A stretch of DNA of 64,000 nt. Source: Allolucifera butyrica. GTDB lineage: Bacteria > Bacillota > Negativicutes > Sporomusales > UPPP01. Within the stretch, counting starts at the first letter, position 1. Each line of letters opens with the position of its first letter. Location: assembly GCF_900476375.1 (NCBI RefSeq), contig NZ_UPPP01000051.1:1-64000 (forward strand). The letters run 5' to 3'. The notes under the pieces were generated by a model. The model was given only the letters and a program-made list of their open reading frames with translations. It was not told where the DNA came from and did no database searches. Shown piece by piece: positions 9,607 through 20,071 of the stretch. The translations under genes and the position numbers were made by a program.

Positions 9607-10863
9607 GTGCTTGCAGCCCTGTCTAACATACTCAAGATTACTGAGCTCAGGCAAAAGATCGTTTTTACGCTGACTATGTTTTTAGTGTTCAGAGCGGGGG
9701 CGCACATCCCGGTACCGGGTGTGGATGTCAAGGTTATTGAACAACTATTTACTACCGGCAACTTGTTTGGTCTACTCGACTTGTTTTCCGGCGGAGCCTT
9801 AAGTAAGTTCTCAGTGTTTGCAATGAGTATTACGCCTTACATCAACGCATCGATTATCATGCAATTATTAACGGTCGTTGTGCCCAAGTTTGAACAATGG
9901 GCGAAGGAAGGCGAAGAAGGGCGGAAGAAAATCACCCAGATTACCCGTTACGGTACCGTTGTCCTCGGATTTATTCAGGCTATCGGTATGGCTTTCGGCC
10001 TGCGCGCGGCGATTATTCATCCGGGGATCGGGTCTATTCTGCTGATTGCTCTAACTCTTACGGCTGGGACTACTTTTCTCATGTGGTTAGGCGAACAGAT
10101 TACGGAAAAAGGGATCGGCAACGGTATATCATTGATCATTTTTGCCGGTATTGTATCCCGGATGCCTAATGGTTTGTATGTTATTTATCAATATTTAACA
10201 GCAGGAACCATTAGTGTTTTTAACGTATTGCTTTTTGCGATTATTGCGGTAGTCATGATTGTGTTTGTAATTGCCATTCAACAAGGACAGCGCAAAATTC
10301 CAGTGCAATATGCCAAACGTGTTGTTGGCCGCAAAATGTACGGTGGTCATTCCACTCATATTCCGCTTAAAGTCAATCAAGCGGGTGTTATTCCGATAAT
10401 CTTTGCGTCATCCGTGCTCATGTTTCCGGTGACCATTGCCCAGTTTATTAATGTTCCCTGGGTAAAAACAGTGGCAGGATGGTTTGCGTGGGGGACGCCG
10501 CTGCAGACTTCTCTGTATGCGCTCTTAATCATCTTCTTCACGTATTTCTATACTGCGGTTACCATGAACATATCGGATATGGCAGAGAACATGAAAAAAT
10601 ACGGTGGTTTCATTCCAGGACTGCGCCCGGGTAAACCGACCGCTGACTATTTGGATCGCGTTATGACCCGAATTACCCTTGCCGGATCTATCTTTCTGGC
10701 TTTAATTGCAATATTGCCGAACTTTGTTGTTTGGTTTACCAATATTCAGGGTGTTTATTTCGGCGGAACGGCTCTTCTGATCGTAGTCGGTGTGGCCCTT
10801 GATACAATGAAGCAGATTGAAGCGCTGGTACTAATGCGGCACTATCAAGGCTTCATGAAGTAA
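9607..10863 (+). CDS. secY: Preprotein translocase subunit SecY
   Basis: SecY is the central channel of the Sec translocon in the cytoplasmic membrane. The 418 residues contain about ten hydrophobic segments. The first follows the LRQKI-like amphipathic helix, and [10 protein letters not shown] forms the plug region. [12 protein letters not shown] is the cytosolic loop that contacts SecA and the ribosome. GTG start directly at the rplO stop (TAAGTG), so translation is coupled. Position between rplO and adk is standard for Firmicutes. Confidence 0.98.
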   Translation: MLAALSNILKITELRQKIVFTLTMFLVFRAGAHIPVPGVDVKVIEQLFTTGNLFGLLDLFSGGALSKFSVFAMSITPYINASIIMQLLTVVVPKFEQWAKEGEEGRKKITQITRYGTVVLGFIQAIGMAFGLRAAIIHPGIGSILLIALTLTAGTTFLMWLGEQITEKGIGNGISLIIFAGIVSRMPNGLYVIYQYLTAGTISVFNVLLFAIIAVVMIVFVIAIQQGQRKIPVQYAKRVVGRKMYGGHSTHIPLKVNQAGVIPIIFASSVLMFPVTIAQFINVPWVKTVAGWFAWGTPLQTSLYALLIIFFTYFYTAVTMNISDMAENMKKYGGFIPGLRPGKPTADYLDRVMTRITLAGSIFLALIAILPNFVVWFTNIQGVYFGGTALLIVVGVALDTMKQIEALVLMRHYQGFMK

Positions 10864-10876
10864 GGAGGTATCCATG

Positions 10877-11530
10877 ATGCATATTCTGCTAATGGGACCG
10901 CCCGGCGCCGGAAAGGGTACCCAGGCGGCCAAACTGGTGGAGCAGTTTCAAATTCCCCATATCTCAACGGGAGATATGTTCCGGGCTGCTGTAAAAGAAG
11001 GCACGGAGCTCGGCAAGCAAGCCAAAAAATGCATGGACGCGGGACAACTGGTACCGGACAGCGTAACAATTGGTATTGTGAAAGAACGGTTAGCCAAGCC
11101 GGATTGCCAAAACGGGTTCATTCTGGATGGATTCCCCCGCACCATAGAACAGGCAAATGCCTTGGACCATACATTAAATGAACTGGAGATCAAAGTTGAC
11201 CGGGTCGTTAACATCACGGTACCGTCCGGCGATCTTGTCAGCCGGATAACAGGACGACGCATCTGTAAAGGCTGCGGTGCTACTTATCATATACAGTTCA
11301 ATTCTCCGGCAACGGAAGGTAAGTGTGATGAATGCGGCGGTGAGTTGTATCAGCGCGATGACGACCGGGAAGAAACGGTGACGAAACGTCTTACGGTATA
11401 TACTTCGCAGACCCGGCCTTTAATTGAGTACTATCAGGATAAGGGGCTCTATACTGAAGTTGACGGACGCCAGCCGATTGATACTGTATTTGCTGCTATT
11501 GTTTCCAGCCTGCGAGGCGAAGCGGAATGA
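10877..11530 (+). CDS. adk: Adenylate kinase
   Basis: Converts AMP and ATP to two ADP. The P-loop is GPPGAGKGT at residues 7-15. AMP-binding FPRT and DGFPRT motifs follow. The lid carries a zinc site, CKGC and CDEC, replacing the polar lid network of Gram-negative enzymes. Two ATGs (10874 and 10877) are in frame; the second is eight bases from AAGGAGG at 10862-10868 and is preferred. 217 residues, the long-lid type. The stop overlaps map by four bases. Confidence 0.97.
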   Translation: MHILLMGPPGAGKGTQAAKLVEQFQIPHISTGDMFRAAVKEGTELGKQAKKCMDAGQLVPDSVTIGIVKERLAKPDCQNGFILDGFPRTIEQANALDHTLNELEIKVDRVVNITVPSGDLVSRITGRRICKGCGATYHIQFNSPATEGKCDECGGELYQRDDDREETVTKRLTVYTSQTRPLIEYYQDKGLYTEVDGRQPIDTVFAAIVSSLRGEAE

Positions 11531-12273
11531 TCATATTAAAATCCGCGAGGGAGATTAACTACTTGCGTGATGCCGGACATATTGTCACCAAAGCGCTGCA
11601 GGAAGTAAAAAAGGCTGTCAAGCCGGATGTTACGACACTGGAACTGGACCGGGTCGCCGAAGAATATATTGAAAGCTGTGGGGCAATTCCGGCTTTTAAG
11701 GGGTACCACGGTTTTCCCGGTAACATCTGTGCGTCCGTGAACGAAGAAGTGGTACACGGGATTCCCGGGTTAAGAAAGTTAAAAACTGGAGATAATGTTA
11801 GTATTGACATTGGGGCGGTAATTAATGGTTATAATGGGGACGCCGCCATTACCGTACCGGTTGGTGAAGTAGATGCCGAAGTACAGCACCTTCTGGATGT
11901 GACGGAAGAATCACTGTACCAAGGAATCGAGCAGGCTGTATTGGGCAACCGCCTTAGCGATATCTCGCATGCGATTCAGACTCACGCCGAGAAATATAAT
12001 TATGGCGTAGTACGTGATTTCGTAGGCCATGGTATCGGCAGAAACATGCATGAAGACCCGCAGGTGCCGAACTATGGTCCCCCTGGCCGTGGCCCACGTT
12101 TGAAATCGGGGATGACATTAGCGATTGAACCAATGATTAACATGGGCACTCATGAAGTACGGACGTTGGACGATGGGTGGACGGTAGTCACAACTGACGG
12201 GAAACGGTCAGCCCATTTTGAACATACCATCGTTATTACGCCCGAAGGGCCGGAAATCCTGACCAAACTATGA
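11527..12273 (+). CDS. map: Methionine aminopeptidase, type I
   Basis: Removes the initiator methionine from nascent proteins. The five metal ligands are recognisable: two Asp in [14 protein letters not shown], His in [10 protein letters not shown], Glu in AIEPMINMG and Glu in HFEHTIV. The 248 residues are the compact type Ia enzyme, without an SH3 or zinc-finger extension. Start ATG overlaps the adk stop (ATGA). Cytoplasmic, acting at the ribosome. Confidence 0.98.
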   Translation: MIILKSAREINYLRDAGHIVTKALQEVKKAVKPDVTTLELDRVAEEYIESCGAIPAFKGYHGFPGNICASVNEEVVHGIPGLRKLKTGDNVSIDIGAVINGYNGDAAITVPVGEVDAEVQHLLDVTEESLYQGIEQAVLGNRLSDISHAIQTHAEKYNYGVVRDFVGHGIGRNMHEDPQVPNYGPPGRGPRLKSGMTLAIEPMINMGTHEVRTLDDGWTVVTTDGKRSAHFEHTIVITPEGPEILTKL

Positions 12274-12337
12274 AAGTACGGTCCCGTGCCATTGGCACAT
12301 TTGATAATTTGTGAGAGCGGACGAGGAGGGAGATCCC

Positions 12338-12720
<383 letters not shown>

Positions 12721-12735
12721 GGGGTGGATGATTAG

Positions 12736-13107
12736 ATGGCACGTATTGCCGGTGTGGATTTACCACGCGATAAACGAATCGAAATTGCGTTGACATATAT
12801 CTATGGTATTGGTCTTACGCTTTCGAAGGAAATACTGGCTGCGACCGGTATCAATCCTGATACGCGGACTCGTGATTTAACAGAAGAAGAAGTCTCCAAG
12901 CTGCGTGAAATTATTGATAAAAGTTACAAGGTGGAAGGAGACCTTCGCCGGGAAGAATCCTTAAATATCAAACGGCTGATCGAAATCGGCTCCTATCGGG
13001 GCAGACGGCATCGTATGGGTTTGCCGGTTCGTGGTCAACGTACCAAAACCAATGCCCGTAGCCGTAAAGGACCGAAGAAAACGGTTGGCGCCAAACGGAA
13101 AAAGTAG
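12736..13107 (+). CDS. rpsM: 30S ribosomal protein S13
   Basis: S13 forms the head bridge to the 50S subunit and touches P-site tRNA through its basic tail. The 123-residue product contains [24 protein letters not shown] at the start and the extended lysine-rich tail [18 protein letters not shown]. First gene of the alpha operon segment. Confidence 0.97.
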   Translation: MARIAGVDLPRDKRIEIALTYIYGIGLTLSKEILAATGINPDTRTRDLTEEEVSKLREIIDKSYKVEGDLRREESLNIKRLIEIGSYRGRRHRMGLPVRGQRTKTNARSRKGPKKTVGAKRKK

Positions 13108-13124
13108 TAAAGGAGGGATAACGC

Positions 13125-13517
13125 TTGGCTACAAAAAAAGCTGTAAGACCGAAACGGAAAGAACGTAAAAATATAGAACATGGGGTAGCTCATATTCGCT
13201 CCACGTTTAATAACACAATCGTCACCATTACCGACACGAAGGGAAATGCTCTTTCCTGGGCAAGTGCCGGGGGAATGGGTTTTAGAGGTTCAAGAAAAAG
13301 TACGCCTTTCGCGGCCCAAATGGCAGCGGAACAAGCTGCTAAAGCGGCTATGGAACATGGTCTGAAAGAAATTGAGGTATTTGTTAAAGGACCGGGGGCT
13401 GGCCGGGAAGCTGCCATCCGCTCATTGCAGGCAGCCGGTTTGGAGGTCAATATGATCAAAGATGTGACTCCCATTCCTCATAATGGTTGCCGTCCGCCTA
13501 AGCGCAGAAGAGTATAA
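13125..13517 (+). CDS. rpsK: 30S ribosomal protein S11
   Basis: S11 lies on the 30S platform beside the E-site. The TTG start at 13125 follows AAAGGAGGG. The 130-residue product includes [16 protein letters not shown], the [13 protein letters not shown] motif and the invariant C-terminus [18 protein letters not shown]. Confidence 0.97.
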   Translation: MATKKAVRPKRKERKNIEHGVAHIRSTFNNTIVTITDTKGNALSWASAGGMGFRGSRKSTPFAAQMAAEQAAKAAMEHGLKEIEVFVKGPGAGREAAIRSLQAAGLEVNMIKDVTPIPHNGCRPPKRRRV

Positions 13518-13541
13518 GATTTCGGGAGGTGTTACACGTAA

Positions 13542-14168
13542 ATGGCGAGATATATAGGACCTGTTTGCAGACAGTGCCGCCGGGAAGGAGTCAAGCTCTA
13601 CCTCAAAGGCGACAGATGCTATAGTGATAAATGCGCGTTTAGTAAACGCGGCTATGCTCCTGGCCAACACGGCCAGGGCCGTAAAAAAGTTTCGGAATAT
13701 GGTATCCAATTGCGGGAAAAACAGAAAGCCCGCCGTATTTACGGTGTTTTGGAACGCCAGTTCCGGGCCTATTTTGACAAGGCTGAGCGCCAAAAGGGCG
13801 TTACCGGTGAGAACTTGCTGGTACTCTTGGAGAGACGCCTGGATAATGTCGTGTACCGTCTGGGGTTTGCCAACAGCCGGACTCAGGCAAGACAATTGGT
13901 TCGCCATGGCCATTTTACGGTGAATGGCCGTAAAGTCAACATTCCGTCGTACCTGATCAAAGCGGGTGACGTAATTCAAGTTCCTGAGTCCAGCAAAGAA
14001 TCACCGCTGATTAAAGAAATTGCAGAAGGCCTTAGTCAGAAAACCACTCCGGCCTGGCTGGAAATGTCAGCGCAGGACATGAACGGTAAAGTGGTACGCT
14101 ACCCCACCAGGGAGGAAATTGACATTCCGATCCAAGAGCATTTAATTATTGAATTGTACTCGAGATAA
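13542..14168 (+). CDS. rpsD: 30S ribosomal protein S4, zinc-containing form
   Basis: S4 nucleates 30S assembly and controls decoding fidelity. The 208-residue product carries four cysteines (C9, C12, C26, C31) matching the zinc-binding form, and an S4 RNA-binding domain around [20 protein letters not shown]. Placement between rpsK and rpoA is the gammaproteobacterial-like and clostridial arrangement; in Bacillus rpsD is elsewhere. S4 is a known alpha-operon autoregulator in E. coli; no leader for that is seen here. Confidence 0.98.
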   Translation: MARYIGPVCRQCRREGVKLYLKGDRCYSDKCAFSKRGYAPGQHGQGRKKVSEYGIQLREKQKARRIYGVLERQFRAYFDKAERQKGVTGENLLVLLERRLDNVVYRLGFANSRTQARQLVRHGHFTVNGRKVNIPSYLIKAGDVIQVPESSKESPLIKEIAEGLSQKTTPAWLEMSAQDMNGKVVRYPTREEIDIPIQEHLIIELYSR

Positions 14169-14231
14169 TGTACCCTCAACCGTGGAGATGGCGTGACTTA
14201 GGAGTTTCGCAAATGAGGAGGGTTTTTCCGG

Positions 14232-15191
14232 ATGATCGAAATCGAAAAACCGAAGATTGAGATAGTGGAAATCAGTGAAGACAACCGGTATGGAAAATTT
14301 GTTTGGGAACCGTTGGAGAGAGGATATGGCATAACCCTGGGTAACAGCCTGCGGCGCGTGCTGTTGTCTTCTCTTTCCGGAGCCGCTGTTACCTCCGTCA
14401 AAATTGACGGTGTGCTTCATGAGTTTTCTACTATTCCAGGTGTTCGGGAAGACGTAACCGACGTAATTTTGAATTTAAAAGAACTGTGTCTGAAAATGCA
14501 CAGTGACGAACCGAAAGTCTTGCGAATAGAGGCTCTGGGAGAGGCTGAAGTCACGGCAGGGGATATTATCGTTAGCCCCGATGTAGAGGTTTTGAATCCC
14601 GAACTGCACCTAGCGACCGTCGGTACCGGCGGTTCGTTAAAAATGGAAATCACCGTGGAACGTGGCCGTGGTTATGTGCCGGCCGACAAAAATAAAAAGT
14701 CCGACCATACCATCGGCGTCATTCCGGTTGATTCCATTTTTTCACCGGTCGTAAAAGTAAACTATGCTGTTACCGATACCCGGGTAGGGAATGTAACAGA
14801 CTATGATAAGCTTACCTTGGAGGTCTGGACGGATGGCAGTGTCCGCCCGGAAGAGGCGGTTAGCAAGGCGGCCGGCATTATGGTGGCTCATTTGAAGCTG
14901 TTCCAGAATATGGCCGGTACGCCGGTTGAGGAAGAAGGCACAGAAGGCACTTTTGCCGAACAGCCTGAAGACGGTACCGCCAAAACGATGGAAATGACCA
15001 TTGAAGACCTGGATCTGTCGGTACGTTCCTATAACTGCTTAAAACGGGCCGGAATCAATACGGTAGCAGAGCTGGTTCAGAAAACCGAGGAAGACATGAT
15101 GAAGGTACGCAACCTCGGCCGCAAGTCATTGGAAGAAGTGAAGAAAAAACTGATTGAATTAGGGTTATCACTGGCCGAAATTGAGGAGTAA
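14232..15191 (+). CDS. rpoA: RNA polymerase alpha subunit
   Basis: The alpha dimer scaffolds RNA polymerase assembly, and its C-terminal domain reads UP elements and activators. The N-terminal domain has [20 protein letters not shown]. An acidic linker at about residues 230-255 ([17 protein letters not shown]) leads to the C-terminal domain with [20 protein letters not shown] and [14 protein letters not shown]. The 319 residues are normal. The 63-base gap after rpsD has no terminator. Confidence 0.98.
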   Translation: MIEIEKPKIEIVEISEDNRYGKFVWEPLERGYGITLGNSLRRVLLSSLSGAAVTSVKIDGVLHEFSTIPGVREDVTDVILNLKELCLKMHSDEPKVLRIEALGEAEVTAGDIIVSPDVEVLNPELHLATVGTGGSLKMEITVERGRGYVPADKNKKSDHTIGVIPVDSIFSPVVKVNYAVTDTRVGNVTDYDKLTLEVWTDGSVRPEEAVSKAAGIMVAHLKLFQNMAGTPVEEEGTEGTFAEQPEDGTAKTMEMTIEDLDLSVRSYNCLKRAGINTVAELVQKTEEDMMKVRNLGRKSLEEVKKKLIELGLSLAEIEE

Positions 15192-15206
15192 GAGGGGGGA
15201 AGACGT

Positions 15207-15545
15207 ATGGCCTACAGAAAGTTAGGACGTGACAGTAGCGCGCGGAAAGCGCTATTTCGCAGTATCTTAACTTCCTTCTTTGAATACGAGCGTATTGAAA
15301 CTACGGAGGCTAAGGCAAAGGAAATCAGTGGTCTGGCTGATAAAATGGTTACCCTGGCTAAACGGGGAGATTTGCATGCACGCCGTCAGGTTTTATCATA
15401 CCTCATGGATGAAGAAGTCACGAAAAAACTGTTTGACACGATTGCACCCAAGTATGCTGACCGCAACGGCGGATACACGCGGATTATGAAACTGGGTCCG
15501 CGCCGCGGCGATGCTGCACCGATGGCAATATTGGAATTAGTGTAA
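15207..15545 (+). CDS. rplQ: 50S ribosomal protein L17
   Basis: L17 borders the exit tunnel. The compact 112-residue form has [19 protein letters not shown] at the start, then [11 protein letters not shown], and the C-terminal [19 protein letters not shown]. It is the last ribosomal gene of the continuous cluster; a hairpin follows 12 bases after its stop. Confidence 0.97.
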   Translation: MAYRKLGRDSSARKALFRSILTSFFEYERIETTEAKAKEISGLADKMVTLAKRGDLHARRQVLSYLMDEEVTKKLFDTIAPKYADRNGGYTRIMKLGPRRGDAAPMAILELV

Positions 15546-15557
15546 CGGAAGTGAAGG

Positions 15558-15583
15558 GGGCGACCTGCATAAGTTGGTCGCCC
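15558..15583 (+). terminator. Hairpin after rplQ, possible terminator
   Basis: GGGCGACC (15558-15565) pairs perfectly with GGTCGCCC (15576-15583) around a 10-base loop. The tail that follows is only moderately T-rich (TTGCTGTATTTT), so it may attenuate rather than fully stop transcription into the downstream ECF genes. Confidence 0.55.
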
Positions 15584-15605
15584 TTGCTGTATTTTGGCAT
15601 CTGCT

Positions 15606-15664
15606 TGATCTCTCAGGAGAATTCTTATCGAGTGACGGAGGCCTGCGAAAAGCAGGATAAAAAG
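15606..15664. repeat. Dispersed ~55-bp intergenic repeat, copy A
   Basis: Core elements TCTCAGGAGAATT, then CGAGTGAC, then GGAGGCCTGCGAAAAGCAGGATAAAA. The same order of blocks occurs on the other strand at 25089-25144 and 59233-59286. This copy contains its own small hairpin, CCTGC-GAAAA-GCAGG at 15642-15656. It lies between rplQ and ecfA1. Confidence 0.6.
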
Positions 15665-15674
15665 AGGTAACAAT

Positions 15675-16508
15675 ATGCAGGAATTTATAAAAATGGAAGA
15701 TCTGTGTCATGCTTATACAAGTTATGAAGGAAATCAAGTCGTGGCACTTGACCATATAAACCTGTCGGTTGCCAAGGGCGAATTTGTCGCTGTAATCGGC
15801 GCCAACGGCTCCGGCAAATCAACGCTGGCCAAACACTTAAACGCCCTGCTGCTGCCTACGTCGGGAACCTGTCATATTAAGGGCCATGACACGGCGGTAA
15901 TAGAAAATCTGTGGGCGGTCCGGCAGACAGTGGGAATGGTATTTCAAAATCCCGACAATCAGATCGTAGCAGCGGTTGTCGAGGAGGATGTGGCCTTTGG
16001 TCCGGAAAACCTTGGCATTGAGCCGGCTGCTATTCAAAAGCGGGTAAGCGAAGCGCTGGCGGCTGTGGATATGGAAGCCTACCGGCATCACGCGCCCCAT
16101 CTTTTATCGGGGGGACAAAAACAGCGGATCGCCATCGCCGGTGTATTAGCTATGCAGTCTGAATGCCTGGTGCTTGACGAGCCAACGGCCATGCTCGACC
16201 CGCAGGGACGGCTGGAAGTGCTGCAGGCTGTCAAAAGACTGAATCAGGAGCAGGGAATTACGGTCATTTACATTACTCATTTTATGGAAGAAGCCCTGGC
16301 CGCCGACCGGGTGATTGTAATGGAGGGCGGCAAAATTATTATGCAAGGAACGCCGGTTACTATTTTCAGCCAGGTAGCCTATTTGAAAAGTCTGGGGCTC
16401 GATGTTCCGGTCAGTGCCGAGGTTGGCTACTATCTGCGGCAGAATGGGCTCAAACTGCCCGATTCCATTATTACCGATGAGGAATTGGTGGTGGCTCTAT
16501 GTCCATAG
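15675..16508 (+). CDS. ecfA1: ECF transporter energising ATPase EcfA1
   Basis: One of two ATPases of the energy-coupling-factor module that powers vitamin and metal uptake. Walker A is GANGSGKST at about residues 38-46, the Q-loop is FQNPDNQIV, the signature is LLSGGQKQR and Walker B is CLVLDEPTAMLD. 277 residues, with the C-terminal extension typical of EcfA. No substrate-binding S component is adjacent, so this is the shared (group II) module that serves S components encoded elsewhere. The 3' end overlaps ecfA2 by ten bases. Confidence 0.96.
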   Translation: MQEFIKMEDLCHAYTSYEGNQVVALDHINLSVAKGEFVAVIGANGSGKSTLAKHLNALLLPTSGTCHIKGHDTAVIENLWAVRQTVGMVFQNPDNQIVAAVVEEDVAFGPENLGIEPAAIQKRVSEALAAVDMEAYRHHAPHLLSGGQKQRIAIAGVLAMQSECLVLDEPTAMLDPQGRLEVLQAVKRLNQEQGITVIYITHFMEEALAADRVIVMEGGKIIMQGTPVTIFSQVAYLKSLGLDVPVSAEVGYYLRQNGLKLPDSIITDEELVVALCP

Positions 16509-17365
16509 TACTTAAAAATGTTACCTATACTTATATGCCGGGAACGCCGTTTGAAAAAGTGGCTTTAAAGGGGATCAATCTGGAAATCAGCCAGGGAGAA
16601 TTTGTTGGCATTATTGGTCATACGGGCTCCGGCAAATCGACGCTGGTTCAGCACTTGAACGGATTGCTGAAACCAACGGCGGGGGAAGTGACGGTGGAAG
16701 GCGTCAGCCTCCAGGGCAAGGACGCTGCTGCCAAGAATATCCGCCGTAAAGTCGGCATGGTGTTCCAATATCCGGAGCATCAATTGTTTGAAGAAACTGT
16801 GTTTGAGGACATTGCTTTCGGTCCCCGGAACCTCGGTTGTCCGGAAGACGTTGTGACCGACAGGGTAAAGCGGGCTATGGAATTTGTCAAGCTGGATTTT
16901 GAACTGTTTAGCAAACGCTCGCCTTTTCATTTAAGCGGGGGACAAATGCGGCGGGTGGCCATTGCGGGAGTTATTGCTCTGGAACCGGAATATCTGGTGC
17001 TGGACGAGCCGTCGGCCGGATTGGACCCGCGGGGGCGGGAGGAAATTTTCAGTCAGATTTTACAATTGTACCAAAGCGCAGGAATCACGGTGATTCTTGT
17101 TTCCCATAACATGGAGGACATCGCCCGGATGGCCAACCGCCTGATCGTCATGCACCAGGGTTCTGTCCGGCTTGACGGGGAACCGCTCTTTATTTTTCAG
17201 AACTATGCCGATGTTTTGACTGAATGCGGCGTCGCCATGCCGCAAGTGACCAGACTATTGACTAAATTAAAGCAGAAAGGCCTTGCCGTAGCGAACCGGG
17301 CTGCCACCCCGGAACAAGCGGCCAGGGAGATTCTGCAGGCTTTGGGGAGGGGAGCCGCATGCTGA
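16499..17365 (+). CDS. ecfA2: ECF transporter energising ATPase EcfA2
   Basis: The second ATPase of the shared ECF module, forming a heterodimer with EcfA1. Walker A is GHTGSGKST, the Q-loop is FQYPEHQLFEETV, the signature is LSGGQMRR and Walker B is YLVLDEPSAGLD. 288 residues. It overlaps both neighbours (ecfA1 by ten bases and ecfT by seven), so stoichiometric expression is likely. The FQYPEHQLF sequence distinguishes EcfA2 from EcfA1. Confidence 0.96.
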   Translation: MSIVLKNVTYTYMPGTPFEKVALKGINLEISQGEFVGIIGHTGSGKSTLVQHLNGLLKPTAGEVTVEGVSLQGKDAAAKNIRRKVGMVFQYPEHQLFEETVFEDIAFGPRNLGCPEDVVTDRVKRAMEFVKLDFELFSKRSPFHLSGGQMRRVAIAGVIALEPEYLVLDEPSAGLDPRGREEIFSQILQLYQSAGITVILVSHNMEDIARMANRLIVMHQGSVRLDGEPLFIFQNYADVLTECGVAMPQVTRLLTKLKQKGLAVANRAATPEQAAREILQALGRGAAC

Positions 17366-18159
17366 CGGATATTACGCTGGGGCAGTATTTTCCCGGCAAT
17401 TCCTTTGTTCACCGGCTGGATCCCCGTACTAAGATTATTGCCACCATTCTTTTTATCAGCAGTATTTTTCTGGCGGAACGGTACCTTGCCTATGGGCTTT
17501 TAGCCGGATATGTAGTTTTAATCACGCTGGTTTCCAGGATTCCGTTCCGGTTTGTTCTCCGGTCTATACGGCCGCTGTGGTTTATTATTCTGTTGACCTT
17601 AGGCATTCATATTTTTATGACCCCGGGGAAAATAGTTTACACATTCGGACCGTTGATTGCAACGATGGAGGGAATTCGGCAGGGGTTATTAATGGCCTTC
17701 AGGCTGGTACTGCTGATTGTCGTTTCCTCTCTGCTGACCTTTACCACGTCACCCATTGCCCTGACCGACGGGATTGAGCAACTGCTGAATCCTTTCCGGC
17801 GCTTTGGGCTGCCGGCGCATGAACTGGCTATGATGATGACTATTGCCCTGCGATTCATCCCCACTCTGCTGGAGGAAACAGACCGCATTATGAAGGCGCA
17901 GATGGCCCGGGGCGCCGATTTCGGCTCGGGCAACATTTTTAAGCGCGCCAAAAATATGGTGCCTCTATTGGTCCCCCTGTTTATCAGCGCGTTTCGCCGG
18001 GCCGACGAACTGGCTACGGCAATGGAAGCCCGCTGCTACCGGGGCGGTGAAAACCGGACGCGGATGAAAGAACTGCAGCTTGCCGGCCGGGATTGGCTTG
18101 CCGCATTCACCCTGATTCTCATAATCGGCCTGCTGGGGTATTTACGCTATGGCGGCTGA
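17359..18159 (+). CDS. ecfT: ECF transporter transmembrane subunit EcfT
   Basis: EcfT couples the ATPases to interchangeable S components. The 266-residue protein has several hydrophobic segments and the two Ala-Arg-Gly-type coupling motifs in its cytoplasmic helices: AQMARGADFG at about residue 176 and AMEARCYRGG at about 215. The N-terminal FVHRLDPRTKI is typical. Gene order ecfA1-ecfA2-ecfT-truA matches Firmicutes such as Bacillus. Confidence 0.96.
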   Translation: MLTDITLGQYFPGNSFVHRLDPRTKIIATILFISSIFLAERYLAYGLLAGYVVLITLVSRIPFRFVLRSIRPLWFIILLTLGIHIFMTPGKIVYTFGPLIATMEGIRQGLLMAFRLVLLIVVSSLLTFTTSPIALTDGIEQLLNPFRRFGLPAHELAMMMTIALRFIPTLLEETDRIMKAQMARGADFGSGNIFKRAKNMVPLLVPLFISAFRRADELATAMEARCYRGGENRTRMKELQLAGRDWLAAFTLILIIGLLGYLRYGG

Positions 18160-18184
18160 CAAGGAGGGGCGGTATTGCTGAGCC

Positions 18185-18919
18185 ATGAAAAACCTGAAAC
18201 TGATTTTGGCCTATGATGGCACGGCTTATCACGGATTTCAGCGGCAAGCCAATGCACTGACTGTTCAGCAGGTAGTGGAGGAGCGCTTGGCGAGGATTTT
18301 CGGCCATAAAATAACCTTGACCGGAGCCGCCCGGACCGATGCTGGCGTGCATGCCTACGGCCAAGTAGTCAACTTTTATACCGGCGGGTCGATTCCCGTG
18401 GAGCGGATTCCGGCAGCGGCACAAGGATTGCTGCCGCGAGACATTGTTGTTTGTTCGGCCGAGGAAGTCGACGCAGATTTCCACGCGCGCTACAATGCTA
18501 AAAGCAAGATTTATCAATATAAAATTTATACCGGTCCAATAGCGGATCCCTTCCTGCGCAATTATGCCTGGCACATTACCCGGCCGCTCTGTGTCGACAC
18601 TATGGACCGCGTTGTTTCCCAGGTGAAAGGCACCCATGACTTTTCCGCTTTTAGAGCGGCGGGCAGTGCGCCGGTGAATCCGGTGCGGACGATCCTGGAC
18701 GCAGCGTGCCGGAACAATGGGAGTATGATTGAGATTATGTTTTGGGGCACCGGCTTTTTATATCACATGGTTCGCAATTTAGTGGGCACACTGATTGATG
18801 TAGGAACAGGCAAAATTACGGTGGATGACTTTGCTGCTATCCTGGCCGCCAAAGACCGGAATGCTGCCGGTATGACCGCTCCGCCGCAGGGACTTTTTCT
18901 TCAACGGATATTTTATTAA
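18185..18919 (+). CDS. truA: tRNA pseudouridine(38-40) synthase TruA
   Basis: Isomerises uridines 38-40 in the anticodon stem-loop of tRNAs. The catalytic aspartate is in ARTDAGVHAYGQ at about residues 46-57, and FLYHMVRNLVGTLIDVG is the conserved C-terminal motif. At 244 residues it is normal. Start ATG 18185, with GGAGGGG farther upstream than ideal, though the sequence MKNLKLILAYDGTAYHG makes this the right start. Confidence 0.96.
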   Translation: MKNLKLILAYDGTAYHGFQRQANALTVQQVVEERLARIFGHKITLTGAARTDAGVHAYGQVVNFYTGGSIPVERIPAAAQGLLPRDIVVCSAEEVDADFHARYNAKSKIYQYKIYTGPIADPFLRNYAWHITRPLCVDTMDRVVSQVKGTHDFSAFRAAGSAPVNPVRTILDAACRNNGSMIEIMFWGTGFLYHMVRNLVGTLIDVGTGKITVDDFAAILAAKDRNAAGMTAPPQGLFLQRIFY

Positions 18920-18947
18920 AAAAAGTTTCATTTATAAGGATTAATCC

Positions 18948-18976
18948 TTGACATTGACAAGCCAGTTTATTACAAT
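18948..18976 (+). promoter_or_regulatory. Sigma-A-type promoter for rplM-rpsI
   Basis: A perfect -35 TTGACA (18948-18953) and a -10 TACAAT (18971-18976) are separated by 17 bases. This gives a leader of about 95 bases before rplM, long enough for the L13-type autoregulatory leader known in Firmicutes. I cannot confirm that structure by eye. Confidence 0.75.
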
Positions 18977-19078
18977 TACTTTATGAGATTTGTGCCATGA
19001 ATTCCATTAGCCCCGGAGCTCAAGGACAACAAAATCGACCAACTGGATCATGTACGCTGTGAGACAAGGAGGGATATG

Positions 19079-19519
19079 ATGAAAACCACATATATGGCAA
19101 AAGCTGCCGATATAGAGCGCAAGTGGTATGTTATCGACGCAGAAGGCAAAACGCTGGGACGTTTGGCTGCCGAAGCCGCTAAAATTCTGCGTGGTAAAAA
19201 TAAACCGATTTTTACACCGCATGTGGATACGGGTGATCATGTAATCATCGTTAACGCCGATAAGGTTGTTTTGACCGGTAAAAAACTGATTCAAAAAACC
19301 TATTTCCGTCATTCCGGCTATCCCGGCGGAACTACTTTTACAACGGCCGGCAAAATGCTGGCTGAAAAGCCGGAACGAGTGCTGGAACTGGCAATTAAAG
19401 GCATGTTGCCCAAGAATACGCTGGGCCGCCAAATGTACCGCAAGCTGAAAGTATACCGTGGTGCAGAGCATCCGCATGCTGCGCAGCAACCGGAAAAATT
19501 GGAAATTGATGTGAGATAA
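19079..19519 (+). CDS. rplM: 50S ribosomal protein L13
   Basis: L13 is an early assembly protein of the large subunit. The 146-residue product begins [20 protein letters not shown] and carries [18 protein letters not shown] and [15 protein letters not shown]. Of two in-frame ATGs (19076, 19079) the second is better spaced from AAGGAGGG at 19066-19073. Has its own promoter, separate from the truA transcript. Confidence 0.96.
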   Translation: MKTTYMAKAADIERKWYVIDAEGKTLGRLAAEAAKILRGKNKPIFTPHVDTGDHVIIVNADKVVLTGKKLIQKTYFRHSGYPGGTTFTTAGKMLAEKPERVLELAIKGMLPKNTLGRQMYRKLKVYRGAEHPHAAQQPEKLEIDVR

Positions 19520-19542
19520 TCACCGGAAAGGAGGAACATAGA

Positions 19543-19935
19543 ATGGCATTGGTTAGCTACTATGGCACAGGCCGTAGAAAAACCTCGGTTGCCAGAGTTC
19601 GTCTGGTTCCGGGAGAAGGTAATATTGTTGTCAATAACCGTCAGCTGCTTGATTATTTCGGATTGAAAACTCTGGAACTGATCATTAAACAACCGCTGAA
19701 TGTGACGGAGACTCTTGGCAAATATGATGTTCTGGCAAAAGTGGAAGGTGGCGGTCCGTCCGGTCAGGCCGGCGCAATCCGTCATGGCATCGCCCGCGCT
19801 CTCTTGAAGGTGGATGCGGAATATCGTCCTTCCTTAAAGAAAGCCGGTCTTTTGACCCGCGACCCGCGAGAAAAGGAACGCCGCAAATACGGTCTTAAAA
19901 AAGCCCGGAAAGCATCGCAGTTCTCCAAACGTTAA
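19543..19935 (+). CDS. rpsI: 30S ribosomal protein S9
   Basis: S9 reaches the P-site tRNA anticodon with its C-terminal tail ([12 protein letters not shown]; final Lys-Arg conserved). The 130-residue protein has [15 protein letters not shown] at the N-terminus and [19 protein letters not shown] in the core. Cotranscribed with rplM and followed 13 bases later by a strong terminator. Confidence 0.98.
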   Translation: MALVSYYGTGRRKTSVARVRLVPGEGNIVVNNRQLLDYFGLKTLELIIKQPLNVTETLGKYDVLAKVEGGGPSGQAGAIRHGIARALLKVDAEYRPSLKKAGLLTRDPREKERRKYGLKKARKASQFSKR

Positions 19936-19948
19936 TTTGGAAAAAACG

Positions 19949-19983
19949 AACCCGTACAAACTCAATGTTTGTACGGGTTTTTA
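19949..19983 (+). terminator. Intrinsic terminator of rplM-rpsI
   Basis: AACCCGTACAAAC (19949-19961) pairs perfectly with GTTTGTACGGGTT (19967-19979) across a five-base loop, and a T-run follows. This closes the ribosomal block; base composition turns AT-rich immediately after it. Confidence 0.93.
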
Positions 19984-20071
19984 CTTTGTTAAGAACATGT
20001 AAAAACATATGAATTTTATTTGCTGGTGACAAACTAGTGACGAAGGAATTATGACAAGGAGGAAAATTATT